Assembly: GCA_900552115.1 (NCBI GenBank)
Contig: URYP01000094.1
Location: forward strand, 1 to 8,434
DNA length: 8,434 bases
Source of the DNA: an uncultured Oscillospiraceae bacterium
Lineage (GTDB): Bacteria; Bacillota; Clostridia; Oscillospirales; Acutalibacteraceae
Reading direction: 5' to 3'
How positions within the stretch are numbered: the first letter of the stretch is position 1; each line of letters opens with the position of its first letter. Below are positions 1-5,883 of this stretch, piece after piece. The notes under the pieces are model-generated. The model saw only the letters and a list, made by a program, of their open reading frames with translations. It searched no databases and had not been told where the DNA came from. The translations under genes and the position numbers were made by a program.

Positions 1-1
1 C

Positions 2-226
2 ATCACTCAGGAGTATAACATGACGACTATCATCAATACCCATGACATGAATTCTGTGCTGGGAATCGGTGAGAAAGTGATTTATATTTATGAAGGACAT
101 AAAGAATGGGAAGGGACGAAAGATGATATCTTCACTTCTACCAATGAACGGCTGAATAACTTTATCTTTGCTTCGGACCTGCTTCGTAAAGTGAAGGATA
201 TGGAAGTGCAGAATATGGAAGGCTGA
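2..226 (+). CDS. ABC transporter ATP-binding protein, MlaF-like (3' end only)
   Basis: This is the C-terminal end of an ABC ATPase whose start lies left of the window. The frame is open from base 2 and reads ITQEYNMTTIINTHDMNSV, so the ATG at 20 is internal. The T-H-D triplet at about residues 13-15 of the fragment is the H-loop (switch histidine) that contacts the ATP gamma-phosphate. It is followed by the final beta strands (EKVIYIYEG) and a helical tail. The wording after the H-loop resembles the MlaF/Ttg2A-type ATPases of Bacteroidota, which power lipid transport between outer and inner membrane with an MlaE permease and an MlaD-type substrate-binding protein. Walker A, the signature motif and Walker B are off the window. 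The ABC assignment is firm. The Mla subfamily and the host phylum are inferred from the tail sequence alone. Confidence 0.8.
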   Translation: MTQEYNMTTIINTHDMNSVLGIGEKVIYIYEGHKEWEGTKDDIFTSTNERLNNFIFASDLLRKVKDMEVQNMEG

Positions 227-253
227 CGGAAAAGTAAATAGAAGGACATAAAA

Positions 254-291
254 AAACTTCTGTCATCATGTGGCAGAAGTTTCTTTTTTTT
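254..291. terminator. Bidirectional intrinsic terminator between convergent genes
   Basis: AAACTTCTG (254-262) pairs perfectly with CAGAAGTTT (274-282). The stem extends inwards through TCAT/GTGG with two wobble pairs, leaving a 3-base loop. A run of T follows on the plus strand (280-291) and a run of A precedes it (249-256), so it can end transcription in both directions. It sits between the stop of the ABC ATPase gene and the stop of the RRM gene, which converge here. Confidence 0.85.
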
Positions 292-314
292 CTTAGCTAT
301 ATTAGCGTCGGCAA

Positions 315-560
315 TTAAGCTCTGGGTCTAGCTTCTTTAACTACCATTGTACGGCCCATGTACTCTGCACCGTTCAATTCTGCGATTGCTTTAGCAGCTG
401 CTGCATCGTCTTCCATTTCGATGAAAGCAAATCCTTTGGATTTACCGGTTTCACGATCCATAACTACTTTAACTGATGATACTGCTCCGTAATCTTCCAT
501 CACTTGTTGCAGATCTCCTTCCTTAACACGGTAGTTAAGGTTTCCAACATAAATGTTCAT
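315..560 (-). CDS. Single-RRM RNA-binding protein
   Basis: An 81-residue protein made almost entirely of one RNA recognition motif. RNP2 is IYVGNL (residues 3-8) and RNP1 is KGFAFIEM (residues 42-49). The aromatic residues that stack on RNA bases are present as Y4, F44 and F46. The spacing and the final strand (TMVVKEARP, about 71-79) fit a complete beta-alpha-beta-beta-alpha-beta domain with a very short basic tail. Such stand-alone RRM proteins are common in Bacteroidota and Cyanobacteria, where they are thought to act as single-stranded RNA binders in post-transcriptional control; the exact role here is unknown. The ATG at 558-560 is the only sensible start because RNP2 follows at once. 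The gene stands alone, converges on the ABC ATPase gene, and has a long AT-rich leader upstream. Confidence 0.93.
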   Translation of the reverse strand: MNIYVGNLNYRVKEGDLQQVMEDYGAVSSVKVVMDRETGKSKGFAFIEMEDDAAAAKAIAELNGAEYMGRTMVVKEARPRA

Positions 561-906
561 AGTGAAAATGATAAAAAATGAAATAAATGAAATAAAACTC
601 TCCGGAAGATGATTTAATAATAAAAGGATTAAAGAAACAGAGAGTTTACAAAAGCGTCTTTGCGCCGGAAGTAAAAACCTTGTAATTGAAATCGAGAAAC
701 TAATCGATCATCTTTCCGCAGCAAAGAAACGCATAAAAACCGGAATTGCAATAACTTTTTCTCTTTTTTTGTATACGAAACCTATGAATTTTAGCGATTT
801 GGAACGTTTTCGGGGTGAAAATAGAAAATATGGATTGTAAAGAAGATACGAACTTCCCGGCTTTATAGATAAGGTATCGGTGTTTGGATGGCATTTTGTC
901 AAAATG
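561..906. other. AT-rich stretch without a recognisable gene, leader of the RRM gene
   Basis: About 346 bases upstream of the RRM gene with no convincing coding sequence on either strand. Two minus-strand frames stay open across it, but neither gives protein-like or recognisable sequence, and both run on as antisense of rpsE. The part nearest the RRM start should hold its promoter and 5' untranslated region. TTTG and TA-rich elements of the Bacteroidota promoter type occur on the minus strand around 625-660, but no clean pair stands out. The stretch ends where S5 similarity begins. Confidence 0.5.
595..647 (-). promoter_or_regulatory. Possible stem-loop in the 5' leader of the RRM gene
   Basis: On the plus strand AAACTCTC (595-602) is complementary to GAGAGTTT (640-647). 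In the minus-strand transcript the stem gains one G-U and one C-G pair (603-604 with 638-639), giving about 10 base pairs around an AU-rich loop of 33 bases. It lies 35-87 bases upstream of the RRM start codon and would be in the mRNA leader if transcription starts beyond 647. Leader structures are plausible for an RNA-binding protein that may control its own mRNA, but this is inference from one inverted repeat. Confidence 0.25.
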
Positions 907-907
907 A
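895..907. other. Left junction: AT-rich flank meets a truncated Bacillota spc operon
   Basis: Similarity to ribosomal protein S5 begins abruptly at codon 907 (IPDAIRKG...). The upstream in-frame residues (FGWHFVKM) have nothing in common with the glycine-rich S5 segment normally found there. Base composition changes from AT-rich to GC-rich at the same point. No insertion sequence, tRNA or integrase is visible at the join. Confidence 0.8.
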
Positions 908-1242
908 TTCCGGATGCGATCCGCAAAGGCATTGAAGATGCGAAGAAGAACCTGGTGAAAATCTCGCTCAAAGGCAGCACCATTCCCCATGAAGTCATCG
1001 GTAAATTCGGCGCCGGCGAGGTTTTGATGAAACCCGCGGCTCCCGGTACCGGCGTTATCGCCGGCGGCGCGGTGCGCGCCGTGGTTGAAGCGGCCGGCAT
1101 TAGCGATATCCGCGCCAAGGCTCTCCGGTCCAACAATCCCTGCAACGTCGTGAGCGCGACCATGGAAGGGCTTAAACAGCTCCGCACGGCGGATGAGGCG
1201 GCGGCGATGCGCGGCAAAACCGCCAAGGACATTATAGGTTAA
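904..1242 (+). CDS. rpsE: 30S ribosomal protein S5, 5'-truncated
   Basis: S5 residues start at 907 and run 111 codons to the TAA at 1240-1242. The usual protein has about 165 residues, so roughly the first 55 are missing: most of the N-terminal double-stranded-RNA-binding-like domain that contacts 16S rRNA near the decoding centre. What remains is the C-terminal alpha/beta domain, with the conserved stretches IPDAIRKGIEDAKKN, GAGEVLMKPA, the G-rich turn GTGVIAGGAVRAV, and the SNNPCNVVSAT segment. An ATG at 904 directly precedes the S5 part and a GTG lies at 880, but neither has a convincing ribosome binding site, and neither would yield a working S5. It is followed 18 bases later by rpmD, the normal spc order. 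Identity is certain; the truncation is a join, not a short natural form. Confidence 0.93.
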   Translation: MIPDAIRKGIEDAKKNLVKISLKGSTIPHEVIGKFGAGEVLMKPAAPGTGVIAGGAVRAVVEAAGISDIRAKALRSNNPCNVVSATMEGLKQLRTADEAAAMRGKTAKDIIG

Positions 1243-1260
1243 AGGGGAGGATTGGTTAGC

Positions 1261-1449
1261 ATGGCGAACACAAAAGCGCTGCAGATTAAACTGGTGCGCA
1301 GCCTGATCGGCTGCAAAAAGGACCAGATCGCGACCGCCCAGTCCCTGGGACTGCGGAAGATCGGCGACTGCACGAGCCAGCCTGATAACGCGGCTACCCA
1401 GGGTAAGGTGGCCAAGATTATCCACCTCATCGAGGTAACCGAAGCGTAA
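1261..1449 (+). CDS. rpmD: 50S ribosomal protein L30
   Basis: A 62-residue protein of typical bacterial L30 length. It has the ferredoxin-like pattern of the family: an opening beta strand (ALQIKLVRSLIGCKKDQIATAQ), a helix-forming SLGLRKIGD segment, and the C-terminal strand with VAKIIHLIEV. L30 sits on the large subunit against 23S rRNA. The ATG at 1261 is chosen because GGGGAGG (1244-1250) lies 10 bases ahead of it. The in-frame TTG at 1252 is too close to that site to be used. It lies between rpsE and rplO, as in most bacterial spc operons. Confidence 0.96.
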   Translation: MANTKALQIKLVRSLIGCKKDQIATAQSLGLRKIGDCTSQPDNAATQGKVAKIIHLIEVTEA

Positions 1450-1475
1450 GCAATCGACAAGGAGGTGCGAATACA

Positions 1476-1916
1476 ATGAAGCTACATGAGTTGTCTCCGG
1501 CCCCCGGTTCCAACCGCGAGGTCAAGAGAATCGGCCGGGGCCACGGTTCCGGACAGGGAAAAACCGCCGGCAAAGGCCATAAGGGGCAGAAAGCCCGTTC
1601 GGGCGGCGGTGTGCGGCCCGGCTTTGAAGGCGGCCAGATGCCTCTGCAGAGACGCGTCCCCAAAAGAGGCTTTAACAACATCTTTGCTACCCGGTACGCC
1701 AGCGTAAACGTGGCGGCCCTCAACAAGTTTGAGGATGGCGCCGTCGTGGATGCGGCGGCGATGAAAGCCGCCGGCCTGATCAAAAAAGAATATGACGGCG
1801 TGAAGATTCTGGGCAATGGCAATGTGCAGAAAAAGCTGACGGTCAAGGTAACCGCTTTTTCCGAGGCTGCCAAAGCGAAAATCGAAGCAGCCGGCGGAAA
1901 GGCAGAGGTGATCTGA
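1476..1916 (+). CDS. rplO: 50S ribosomal protein L15
   Basis: A 146-residue protein matching full-length L15. The N-terminal half is the basic, glycine-rich extension that threads into 23S rRNA, with KRIGRGHGSGQGKTAGKGHKG at about residues 18-38, then GGVRPGFEGGQMPLQRRVPKRGF. The C-terminal half is the globular domain ending in a KAKIEAAGGKAEV motif. L15 is a late assembly protein of the large subunit near the central protuberance. AAGGAGGTG (1459-1467) precedes the ATG at a good distance. Its TGA is separated by a single base from the secY start, so the two are probably translationally coupled. Confidence 0.97.
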   Translation: MKLHELSPAPGSNREVKRIGRGHGSGQGKTAGKGHKGQKARSGGGVRPGFEGGQMPLQRRVPKRGFNNIFATRYASVNVAALNKFEDGAVVDAAAMKAAGLIKKEYDGVKILGNGNVQKKLTVKVTAFSEAAKAKIEAAGGKAEVI

Positions 1917-1917
1917 C

Positions 1918-3252
1918 ATGTTTCGGGTTCTGCGAAACGCCTGGATGATTGCGGATCTTCGTAAAAAGATCCTGTATACTCTGTTCATCGTACTGATATT
2001 CCGCCTGGGTTCCGCCATTTCGGTGCCTTTTGTCGATGTTGCCGCTGTACACACGGCGGTGTCCAACTCCACCGGCGGATTTATGGATTACCTGACGTTG
2101 CTGTCCGGCGGCGGTTTCTCAGACGCCAGTATTTTTGCGTTGTCCATCACCCCGTACATCAACGCCAGCATCATTATCCAGCTTCTGACGGTGGCCATTC
2201 CGCCGTTGGAACGCATGGCGAAAGACGGCGAAGCCGGCCGTAAAAAGCTGGGCCAGATTACCCGTTTTGTCACGGTTGGCCTCGGCCTTCTGCTCGGTGT
2301 GGCGTATTACTTTATGGTAAAGAATAAGTATAACGCGCTGGTGCCCGAAGTCAAAAGCGGTTTTGGGCTGTGGTTCGGGGCTATCGTCATCATTCTCTGC
2401 TTTACGGCCGGCGCGTCCCTGATGATGTGGCTGGGTGAGCAGGTGAACGAAAAGGGCATAGGCAACGGCATTTCTATCCTGCTGTTTGCCGGTATCCTGT
2501 CCCGGATTCCCTCCGGCGCCACATATCTGTGGCAGCTCTTCTATGAAGCGGGAATCAAACAGGTGCAGACGGGCAGCAGCGAAGGCATCAAGTATATCGT
2601 ACTGGTGCCGATCATCCTGCTTTTGTTCTTGGCGGTTATCGGCTTTATCGTCTTTATGACCGACGCCGAACGCCGTATTCCGGTTCAGTACGCGAAGCGT
2701 GTGGTGGGACGTAAAATGTATGGCGGCCAGAACACCTACATTCCGATCAAGGTCAACATGTCCGGCGTTATGCCGATCATCCTGGCCTCGTCGATCGTCT
2801 CCCTGCCGTCCATTATCATGAGCTTCACCGGCGAACCGAAAGAGGGCTTCTGGGCAGGCGTGGCCAATATCTTTAAACAGTCTAGCCCGGTGTATCTGAT
2901 CCTGTTGTTCCTGCTCATCATCGGTTTTGCCTTCTTCTATGTGACCATTCAGTATAATCCGCTGGAGATGTCCAATAATCTCCGCAAAAACTCGGGCGCG
3001 ATTCCGGGATACCGTCCCGGCAAGCCTACGGTGGATTATATTAAACGGGTGTTGTCGAAGGTGACGCTGATCGGCTCTTTGTTCCTGGGCGTTATCGCAG
3101 TCTTCCCCGGCGTGTTCGGAGCCATTTCCGGCATTTACGGGCTGACGCTCGGTGGCACTTCCATCATGATCGTGGTGGGTGTGGCGCTGGAAACAACGCA
3201 GCAGATCGAGAGCCAGATGATGATGCGGCATTACAAAGGTTTCCTGGAGTAA
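1918..3252 (+). CDS. secY: Preprotein translocase subunit SecY
   Basis: SecY is the pore of the SecYEG channel, which passes unfolded preproteins across the inner membrane and inserts membrane proteins, with SecA or the ribosome docked on its cytoplasmic loops. The 444-residue product has the expected hydrophobic segments for ten transmembrane helices. Seen motifs: the N-terminal VLRNAWMIADLRKKIL, the ITPYINASIIIQLL helix, the cytoplasmic MAKDGEAGRKK loop, the C4 loop RRIPVQYAKR from residue 252, and the C5 loop YNPLEMSNNLRKNSGAIPG from residue 346, whose arginine region binds SecA and ribosome. The protein ends in QIESQMMMRHYKGFL, a usual bacterial SecY tail. The ATG follows the rplO stop by one base; its binding site (GCAGAGGTG) lies inside rplO. 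Order rplO-secY-adk-map is classical. Confidence 0.98.
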   Translation: MFRVLRNAWMIADLRKKILYTLFIVLIFRLGSAISVPFVDVAAVHTAVSNSTGGFMDYLTLLSGGGFSDASIFALSITPYINASIIIQLLTVAIPPLERMAKDGEAGRKKLGQITRFVTVGLGLLLGVAYYFMVKNKYNALVPEVKSGFGLWFGAIVIILCFTAGASLMMWLGEQVNEKGIGNGISILLFAGILSRIPSGATYLWQLFYEAGIKQVQTGSSEGIKYIVLVPIILLLFLAVIGFIVFMTDAERRIPVQYAKRVVGRKMYGGQNTYIPIKVNMSGVMPIILASSIVSLPSIIMSFTGEPKEGFWAGVANIFKQSSPVYLILLFLLIIGFAFFYVTIQYNPLEMSNNLRKNSGAIPGYRPGKPTVDYIKRVLSKVTLIGSLFLGVIAVFPGVFGAISGIYGLTLGGTSIMIVVGVALETTQQIESQMMMRHYKGFLE

Positions 3253-3288
3253 TCCCGGTTTCGTCTGAAGAGCCATCGTAAACAGGTG

Positions 3289-3319
3289 CCGGGAGAACGC
3301 CGCCAGGGCGTTCTCCCGG
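3289..3319 (+). promoter_or_regulatory. Perfect 13-bp hairpin between secY and adk
   Basis: CCGGGAGAACGCC (3289-3301) is exactly complementary to GGCGTTCTCCCGG (3307-3319) around a 5-base loop. The stem is GC-rich and should be very stable in RNA. No run of T follows, so it is not a standard intrinsic terminator. It lies in the 95-base gap, the widest of the spc part, and ends 11 bases before the adk ribosome binding site. It could protect the secY mRNA 3' end after cleavage, or lower expression of the downstream genes; both are inference. Confidence 0.6.
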
Positions 3320-3347
3320 ACTGAGGATGAAAAGGAGGAATTGTTCG

Positions 3348-3980
3348 GTGAAACTTATACTCCTCGGCGCCCCGGGCGCCGGAAAAGGCACGCAGGCGGA
3401 AGTCATCAGCGAACACCTGCATATTCCCACTATCTCCACGGGTAATATTATCCGTGAAGCGCTGAAAAGCGGCACGGAGATGGGGCTGAAGGCCAAGGAA
3501 TTTATTGAGTCCGGCAAGCTGGTTCCAGATGACGTCGTCATCGGCATCATTCAGGAGCGGCTGGCGCAGGACGATTGCCAAAACGGCTTTATTCTGGACG
3601 GCTTTCCCCGCACCATCCCGCAGGCCGAGGCGCTTGACCGTATGGGCGTTGTCATCGATCGCGTAATCGATATCGAGGTGGACGACGATGTTATTGCCCA
3701 GCGTGTATCGGGCCGCCGTGTCTGCCAGAAATGCGGCGCATCCTACCATATCGATTATAAAAAGTCGGAAGTGGAAGGGATTTGCGACCGTTGCGGCGAC
3801 ACCCTTGTTCAGCGCAAGGATGACCATCCGGATACGGTAAAAGAGCGTCTACAGGTCTATCATGAGCAAACAGAGCCTCTTAAGAACTACTATGCCCAGC
3901 AGGGTAAGCTGTTCATTGTCGAAGGACAGGAAGAAGTCGCGGATACTACCCGGCTGACCCTGGCCGCCGTCGAGGCGTAA
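3348..3980 (+). CDS. adk: Adenylate kinase, zinc-LID type
   Basis: Catalyses ATP + AMP = 2 ADP in the cytoplasm and sets the adenylate energy balance. I place the start at the GTG at 3348 because AAAGGAGG (3331-3338) precedes it by 9 bases and the product then opens MKLILLGAPGAGKGTQ. An ATG at 3327 in the same frame would put the binding site inside the gene. The resulting 210-residue protein has the P-loop GAPGAGKG (7-14), the AMP-binding region with STGNIIREA, the DGFPRT motif (84-89), and a long LID domain. C126, C129, C146 and C149 in that LID form a four-cysteine zinc site, typical of Gram-positive adenylate kinases and absent from the E. coli enzyme. The gene sits 95 bases after secY and 3 bases before map. 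Confidence 0.97.
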   Translation: MKLILLGAPGAGKGTQAEVISEHLHIPTISTGNIIREALKSGTEMGLKAKEFIESGKLVPDDVVIGIIQERLAQDDCQNGFILDGFPRTIPQAEALDRMGVVIDRVIDIEVDDDVIAQRVSGRRVCQKCGASYHIDYKKSEVEGICDRCGDTLVQRKDDHPDTVKERLQVYHEQTEPLKNYYAQQGKLFIVEGQEEVADTTRLTLAAVEA

Positions 3981-3983
3981 TCC

Positions 3984-4730
3984 ATGATAGCCATTAAGAA
4001 CAGCCGGGAGCTGGCCGTAATGAAAGAGGCCTGTGTTCTCTCGGCCAGAGCGCTTAAACTGGCAGGCGAAGCGGTCGAACCGGGCGTAACGACGGAGGAG
4101 ATCGACCACCTGGTCCGCCGCTTTATCGAGGGTCAGGGCGCCAAGCCCTCGTTCCTCGGCTACGGCGGGTTCCCAGGCAGCGCCTGCATATCGATCAATG
4201 AGACGGTTATCCACGGCATACCCGATAAACGCAAAATCAAGGCGGGCGATATCGTCAGCATTGATGTGGGAGCGTACTTGAACGGATTTCACGGCGACAA
4301 CGCCGCCACCTTTGCCGCCGGGGACGTGTCCAAAGAGGCCCAGGCCTTAATGGATGCCACCCGGGAAAGCCTTTACGAAGGCATTCGGGCGGCAGTGGCC
4401 GGCCATCGCATCGGCGACATCGGCGCCGCCGTTCAGCGGTATGTCGAGGTGCGTGGTTACTCGGTTGTACGGCAGTTTGTCGGCCACGGAGTAGGCACGG
4501 ACCTGCACGAAGATCCCAGCGTACCCAATTTCGGTACACCCGGCCGCGGTCCGCGGTTGTTGCCGGGCATGACCCTGGCGATCGAACCGATGATCAACGC
4601 GGGTACTGAAGATGTGCGTATCCTCAAGGACGGTTGGACAACGGTTACCAAGGACGGCCGCCTGTCGGCTCATTTTGAGCATACGGTTGCCATCACTCCC
4701 GATGGCCCCGTCATTCTGACGCTTCCGTAA
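3984..4730 (+). CDS. map: Type I methionine aminopeptidase
   Basis: Removes the initiator methionine from new proteins whose second residue is small, after deformylation, using a two-metal site in a pita-bread fold. The 248 residues match the short type Ia form without an N-terminal extension. All metal ligands can be placed by spacing to the E. coli enzyme: D94, D105, H168, E201 and E232, plus the substrate-side H77. They appear in IDVGAYLNGFHGDN, VGHGVG, AIEPMIN and HFEHTV. The ATG follows the adk stop by 3 bases and the only Shine-Dalgarno-like sequence is a weak GAGG inside the adk end, so it is probably translated by coupling to adk. The stop codon overlaps the binding site of the next gene. 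Confidence 0.97.
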   Translation: MIAIKNSRELAVMKEACVLSARALKLAGEAVEPGVTTEEIDHLVRRFIEGQGAKPSFLGYGGFPGSACISINETVIHGIPDKRKIKAGDIVSIDVGAYLNGFHGDNAATFAAGDVSKEAQALMDATRESLYEGIRAAVAGHRIGDIGAAVQRYVEVRGYSVVRQFVGHGVGTDLHEDPSVPNFGTPGRGPRLLPGMTLAIEPMINAGTEDVRILKDGWTTVTKDGRLSAHFEHTVAITPDGPVILTLP

Positions 4731-4743
4731 GGAGGGGGAACCG

Positions 4744-5001
4744 ATGCTGCAAACAGGCTGTGTGGTGATTTCCGCCGCCGGCAAAGACCGGGACGCCCTC
4801 ATGGCGGTTGTCCGGCAGGAGCACGGAGGCGTTTGGGTTGTGGACGGACGGCACCGCCGGATCGAACGCCCCAAGCGCAAGAATCCGCGCCATCTGCGGC
4901 CGACCCCTTATCGGGTGGAGGAAACGTCAATGGCCACCAATCGTGAACTGCGTCGCGCTCTCGCCGCCTGTCGGCAGGCGGGGGAGCCTACAGAGGAGTG
5001 A
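4744..5001 (+). CDS. KOW-domain RNA-binding protein (L14e-like)
   Basis: An 85-residue protein starting just after TAAGGAGGGGG. The first half is a KOW/SH3-like barrel: LQTGCVVISAAGKDRD at residues 2-17, with the G-K-D turn typical of KOW motifs, then AVVRQEHGGVWVVDGRHRRIERPKRKNPRHL. The tail (about 54-85) is charged and probably helical (NRELRRALAACR). Small KOW proteins of this kind sit between map and infA in many Bacillota, including Bacillus subtilis, and are often annotated as L14e/L6e/L27e-like. They are presumed to bind rRNA or ribosomes from their fold and location; I know of no firmly established role. The family and context call is solid, the function is not. Confidence 0.88.
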   Translation: MLQTGCVVISAAGKDRDALMAVVRQEHGGVWVVDGRHRRIERPKRKNPRHLRPTPYRVEETSMATNRELRRALAACRQAGEPTEE

Positions 5002-5040
5002 CCGCCGCAGGCGGCACCAATCATTGATGGAGGTTATCAA

Positions 5041-5259
5041 ATGTCCAAAGCGGATGTTATCGAATTGGAAGGTACCGTAGTGGAGGCTCTGCCCAATGCC
5101 ACTTTTCAGGTAGAGCTGGCAAACGGCCATCAGATCCTGGCGCACATTTCCGGGAAGCTGCGGATGAATTATATCCGTATTCTGCCCGGCGACAAGGTCA
5201 CGGTGGAAATGTCCCCGTATGACCTGACCAAGGGCCGGATCACCTGGCGAACGAAATAA
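5041..5259 (+). CDS. infA: Translation initiation factor IF-1
   Basis: IF1 binds the ribosomal A site of the 30S subunit and works with IF2 and IF3 to select initiator tRNA. The 72-residue product has exactly the family length and is a single S1-type OB fold. It opens with KADVIELEGTVVEALPNATF, continues with the HISGKLRMNYIRI segment whose basic residues contact 16S rRNA, and ends GDKVTVEMSPYDLTKGRITWR. The binding site GGAGG (5029-5033) is 7 bases before the ATG. The 39-base gap after the KOW gene contains a small CCGCC/GGCGG hairpin at 5002-5014. Gene order infA-rpmJ-rpsM is the usual one. Confidence 0.98.
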   Translation: MSKADVIELEGTVVEALPNATFQVELANGHQILAHISGKLRMNYIRILPGDKVTVEMSPYDLTKGRITWRTK

Positions 5260-5263
5260 ACGC

Positions 5264-5285
5264 GGTCCGCCGTGGCAGGCGGATC
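5264..5285 (+). promoter_or_regulatory. Intercistronic hairpin infA-rpmJ
   Basis: GGTCCGCC (5264-5271) pairs with GGCGGATC (5278-5285) around a 6-base loop, with one G-U pair. It is followed by CCCTGTATTTTA, too poor in T for a strong terminator. The right arm and what follows recur in front of rpoA (see findings). It lies in the 67-base gap and ends about 30 bases before the rpmJ binding site. Confidence 0.45.
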
Positions 5286-5326
5286 CCCTGTATTTTAAAG
5301 CCGCGCACAGCGCAAGGAGGGACCTT

Positions 5327-5440
5327 ATGAAAGTCAGACCTTCTGTTAAGAAAATCTGCGAAAAGTGCAAAATCATCAAACGCAAAGGCCGCGTGATGGT
5401 TATCTGCGAAAACCCCAAACACAAGCAACGCCAGGGTTAA
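5327..5440 (+). CDS. rpmJ: 50S ribosomal protein L36 (zinc-binding form)
   Basis: A 37-residue protein beginning MKVRPSVKKICEKCK and ending HKQRQG. C11, C14, C27 and H32 form the CCCH zinc ribbon of the ancestral C+ type L36, the form used when zinc is not limiting, as opposed to the cysteine-less C- paralogues induced under zinc starvation. L36 is the smallest protein of the large subunit and packs against 23S rRNA. AAGGAGGG (5314-5321) lies 5 bases before the ATG. It keeps its normal place between infA and rpsM. Length and every conserved position fit, so confidence is high despite the size. Confidence 0.97.
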   Translation: MKVRPSVKKICEKCKIIKRKGRVMVICENPKHKQRQG

Positions 5441-5476
5441 TGCCGGCGGCTGCTCACTTTTGTGCCGCAACCGGCA
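5441..5476 (+). promoter_or_regulatory. Possible bulged stem-loop rpmJ-rpsM
   Basis: TGCCGG (5441-5446) pairs with CCGGCA (5471-5476), and CGGC (5447-5450) pairs with GCCG (5464-5467), leaving a 3-base bulge and a 13-base loop. It starts directly after the rpmJ stop codon and ends 7 bases before the AAAGGAAGG binding site of rpsM. In some bacteria S4 represses the alpha operon by binding a structured leader ahead of rpsM, so a structure here is of interest, but I see no specific pseudoknot match. Confidence 0.3.
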
Positions 5477-5499
5477 CAGCCAGAAAGGAAGGATAAATT

Positions 5500-5868
5500 A
5501 TGGCGCGTATAGCTGGTGTTGACCTGCCAAGAGATAAACGTGTTGAAATCGGCCTGACCTATATTTTCGGACTGGGCCGCAAGTCCGCCACCGATATTCT
5601 CGCCGCCACGGGCGTCAATCCCGATACCCGTGTGCGCGACCTGACGGAGGAGGAAGTCTCCAAACTGCGTGAGTACATCGACCGTAATTACACGGTGGAA
5701 GGCGACCTGCGCCGCGACGTCGCGTTTGATATCAAACGCCTGATCGAAATCGGCAGCTACCGCGGCCTCCGCCATCGCAAGGGCCTGCCGGTGCGCGGAC
5801 AGCGCTCCAAGACCAATGCGCGTACCCGCAAAGGACCGAAGAAGACGATTGCCAACAAGAAGAAGTAA
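5500..5868 (+). CDS. rpsM: 30S ribosomal protein S13
   Basis: A 122-residue protein, the normal length. It opens MARIAGVDLPRDKRVEIGLTYI..G, followed by the helix-two-turn-helix segment and the long helical region LTEEEVSKLREYIDRNY. It ends in the basic tail with RGLRHRKGLPVRGQRSKTNARTRKGP, which reaches towards the P-site tRNA. S13 sits in the head of the small subunit and forms intersubunit bridges to the large subunit. AAAGGAAGG (5484-5492) precedes the ATG. It is the first gene of the alpha operon part and is followed after 15 bases by rpsK. Confidence 0.98.
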   Translation: MARIAGVDLPRDKRVEIGLTYIFGLGRKSATDILAATGVNPDTRVRDLTEEEVSKLREYIDRNYTVEGDLRRDVAFDIKRLIEIGSYRGLRHRKGLPVRGQRSKTNARTRKGPKKTIANKKK

Positions 5869-5883
5869 GCAGGAGGGATAAGA

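Noticed and set aside
20..226. A separate 68-residue gene starting at the ATG at 20 with AGGAG just upstream
   Set aside because: The frame is open to the left edge and the upstream codons (ITQEYN) read smoothly into the ABC ATPase H-loop, so the ATG is an internal methionine and the AGGAG is coincidental.
1252..1260. A TTG start for rpmD
   Set aside because: It is only one base from the GGGGAGG site, whereas the ATG at 1261 gives the usual L30 N-terminus and a workable spacing.
700..1476. Long minus-strand frames of 258 and 174 codons across the left junction
   Set aside because: They are mostly antisense to rpsE and rpmD, where high GC removes stops, and the AT-rich ends read as low-complexity, unrecognisable protein without a proper start signal.
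2119..3276. A 385-codon minus-strand frame opposite secY
   Set aside because: It is the antisense shadow of a secY gene with certain identity. The translation is rich in His, Gln, Arg and Asp, the typical look of an antisense membrane-protein frame.
3327..3347. An upstream ATG start for adk
   Set aside because: It would place the clear AAAGGAGG binding site inside the gene and add seven residues before the conserved MKLILLGAPG start. The GTG at 3348 is correctly spaced.
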